NCBI GenBank assembly: GCA_018398575.1
Contig: JAGTXZ010000024.1
Span: 2,170,001 to 2,234,000, forward strand
Length of the DNA stretch: 64,000 nucleotides
Origin: Ampelomyces quisqualis
Taxonomy: Eukaryota > Ascomycota > Dothideomycetes > Pleosporales > Phaeosphaeriaceae
Direction of reading: 5' to 3'
The position numbers and the translations under genes were made by a program. This document shows, piece after piece, positions 61,631-64,000 of this stretch (the stretch's first letter is position 1; every line of letters starts with the position of its first letter). The notes under the pieces are model-generated. The model saw only the letters and a list, made by a program, of their open reading frames with translations. It made no database searches and was not told the DNA's origin.

Positions 61631-62499
61631 GCTATAATAAAGAATAAGCTTGTTCCTAGGCGTAATAGAGATACTTGCTTTCTAGTTTACAGGTACCTAG
61701 TTAACTATTCTAGCTACAGTAATATAATTAACTAGAGTAAGTGCTAGTTTGTTAATAAGTTAAACTAAACGCGTGCTAACATTTGCGCTAGTTAAGTTAA
61801 ACAAAGATAGAAAGCTAAGCGGCCTTCTTATTACTAAGATCTAGTTAGTCTTTATTGCCCTTAAGTCTGTAGGAAAAACATTTAGCCTTATCTGTTACTA
61901 CTTGCTATTAGCTCTTATTTAAGAGCTAAGTAGGTAAGCTTAGTTATTAAGACTAATAGGCCTCTGTATATTAACAAGTCGCTTTCTACTCTAGGTAATT
62001 ACTTTAGCCTTAAGAATAACTCTAGAGCTAAGAAGTATAAGATCTATAACGCCTGTATTAAGAGCTTAATCTTAAGCTATACTAACTGCGCTATTAACAT
62101 AGCTTTTATTAAGAGTAAGTTTAAGCACTTATGCAGTTACTACGCAAAAGCTAGTTAAACGTTTAAGTCTGCTAGCTTATATATATAGTTTAGGTTCTAA
62201 AGTAAGCTACTAAATAATAGTACTTGTAGCAACTACTTATTCTCTTCTGCTAAAGAGTAGTGTTTAATAAATTGTAAGTAGCTAACGCCTTTTAAGTTAT
62301 TCTTTTCTATTATTTTTTAGAGTTATTTACTAATTATTTGTAGGCGTTCTAGTTATTCTATGTAGTGTTAAGGAGACTAGGGCTATTAAGCCCTTCTCTA
62401 TTACTTCTAGCTCTCTTATTCTTAATAACTTACCTTCTAAGAATTTGCGCGATTGCAGTTTACTAACCTTAGCAACAAAGCTTAGTAGCTTTAGAGCTC
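61631..62499. other. No gene recognised
   Basis: Several partly open frames on both strands, none with a motif I recognise. Confidence 0.35.
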
Positions 62500-62971
62500 T
62501 AAGTAAGTTTAGGCTGTTAGATTTTGCAAAGTTGTTAGCTAGGAAAGCTTATTAAAGCCTAGACTTTAATGCTAGCAAGGTCTCTAAAAACTCTTCTAAA
62601 GCTAGCTATAACTCTAAGAGGCTCTTAGGTACTCTATCTCCTAGTAAGCGTTGTATTTCTAGTCTATCTATAAAGAGCTATAGAGTTAAGAAGTTGCCTT
62701 GCAAGAAGGCTTACTTAGATCCTAAGTTAGCTGTAGTTAATAAGAATGTTAAGAAGAATGCTAATAATACTGTTAATACTGTTAATACTATTAATACTGT
62801 TGCTAACAAGGCTTTAGCTTAGCTTAATATTAGTAGGCCTTTAACTAGTGCAAAGCGTAGCGTTAATAATACTAGCCTAAAAGCTAGTAATAGTAATCTA
62901 TTAGTTAGAGATATTAATATAGATGCCTTAAGTAATAGCTTAGGTAGTCTAAATAACTTCTCTAATAATTA
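62500..62971 (+). pseudogene. Basic low-complexity protein frame, unrecognised
   Basis: Plus-strand frame of about 155 codons with only two or three TAA/TAG breaks, ending at TAG 62969-62971. Ser/Lys/Asn-rich: KVSKNSSKASYNSKRLLG, a Lys-rich middle, then a NTVNTVNTINTV run encoded by AATACTGTT repeats (about 62760-62800), then SNSLGSLNNFSNN at the end. The composition suggests a disordered, DNA- or RNA-binding tail. No family identified; the antisense frame is also fairly open, so confidence is low. Confidence 0.35.
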
Positions 62972-64000
62972 GAGTTTCCTATCATAGATCTTGTTTTTGT
63001 AGTAGCTTTCTGTAAAATTTTAGAGTTTATAGCTATGCTAGAAGGTATTGCTTTCTTCTTCTCTTATAAAAAAAGAAGCCTTTTCTCTTTTCTAATTTTC
63101 TAATTAACTAACGCTCTATTACTACTATTTGTTGTTTTTCTCTTACCTAACTAGCGCGTTATTAGGCGCGTTGTTTTAACTACGCGTTACTTAGGCTTTT
63201 ATTAAAACTCTACCTTACCTTTGCTCTTAGACTCTTATACTATCTTTCTAAGCCTATTAATTACCTTACTTAGTATAGATTTTTACGCTGCTGCTTAACA
63301 TTGCCTGCTTATTTGCTTTCTACTGCGCCTAACGCTACCTCTACCTGCTCCTTAATCTTCTTATAGGCAATAGCCTAGTCCTAAGAGCAGCCTAAAGCAC
63401 TCTTCTACTCTTCTTCTGTCTAGTAAGGCTACTAAGGCTTTAGCTGTAGTGTATAGGCTATTGCCTAAGCTACTGCTGTTTAGAAAGCTATCTACTAAGC
63501 CTAAGGTCTCTAAGAGAATTTTGCTAGCTCTCTAAACTCTTCTAACAACTCTTCTACTGCCTCTACCTAACGCTATTGCCCTAGCTACAATTAATAAGCT
63601 TCTTTAGTAGCTTAAACACGTGTTACTTTAAAAATTTTACTTACGCAGTTCTATTCTGCGTCTATTATACTTGCCTATTACTGTTACTTTAGAGTCTAGT
63701 ACTAAGTTTTATAATGCAGCACAGTTAATCTCTAGAGATTTGCCTAGTTTCTTTAATAATAGCTTAGGCTTCCTTAATAGCAACCTAGGCTTCTCTAACA
63801 GCAACTTAGGCTTTCTTAAGTTATCTATTAAAGTTCTAACAACTCTTTAGGCTTATAGTAAGCTAGCTAAGACTTAGAGTATAGGTAACAACAAGCTTTA
63901 AGCTTAGATAGCCTAGCATTGCACACTAACTCTAACAGTCTTTTTACCTACTTCTTAGTCTGTTACTTGGACATTTTCTATAAAACTAATCTTTCTTAGC
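62972..64000. other. Unresolved, with a short 21-bp repeat
   Basis: Pyrimidine-rich on the plus strand. At 63757-63818 a unit of about 21 bases encoding N-S-N-L-G-F-S/L occurs about three times, resembling the SNSLGSLNN end of the frame at 62971, so the same gene family or a duplicated part may continue to the window edge. No start, stop or domain could be fixed. Confidence 0.3.

Overview
This window reads as a transposon graveyard from the AT-rich compartment of a filamentous ascomycete genome. I see no host gene, tRNA or rRNA. Almost every coding stretch belongs to a transposable element and is broken by in-frame TAA and TAG codons where the family has Gln or Trp; TGA is almost absent, while CpG is still common. 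That is the pattern of repeat-induced point mutation (RIP, CpA to TpA on both strands), a process of filamentous fungi. Open reading frames are short because of this decay, so proteins here were recognised by reading through the stops in one frame.

Layout. 1-771 is the 3' end of a Ty1/Copia element and 883-4869 a nearly complete second copy, running into a 100-base assembly gap (4900-4999). 5000-10540 and 29467-about 30230 are the two halves of a minus-strand Ty3/Gypsy chromovirus (G1), split by an 18.9-kb terminal-inverted-repeat element (10541-29466). That large element carries, on the minus strand, an unrecognised large protein and a pogo-like transposase; a central zone of tandem arrays; and, on the plus strand, a Plavaka-like transposase and another unrecognised protein. 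31376-32200 is a Tc1/mariner transposase fossil.

33596-49794 is a second Gypsy element (G2, minus, 470-bp LTRs, target duplication GTAAC). It was hit by an 850-bp short relative of the large element (36262-37111) in its RNase H, and by a Copia element (C3, 41095-49489, 219-bp LTRs, duplication AATAG) in its 5' LTR; C3 in turn carries another short relative (45410-46266) in its reverse transcriptase. 50646-57975 is a sister Gypsy copy in the opposite orientation (G4, duplication AGATA), carrying a GC-normal fold-back element (52206-52589). G4 sits in the 3' part of a third minus-strand Gypsy (G3, 57981-60611). An LTR follows at 60612-60796, then weakly resolved coding-like sequence to the end.

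The points of most interest are: the 18.9-kb element, with two transposases of different superfamilies and short derivatives that share its ends and TA targets; and a coiled-coil reading frame antisense to pol, between the chromodomain and the 3' LTR, conserved in both G2 and G4. The nesting, target duplications and an empty site in a sister copy allow relative dating inside this one window.
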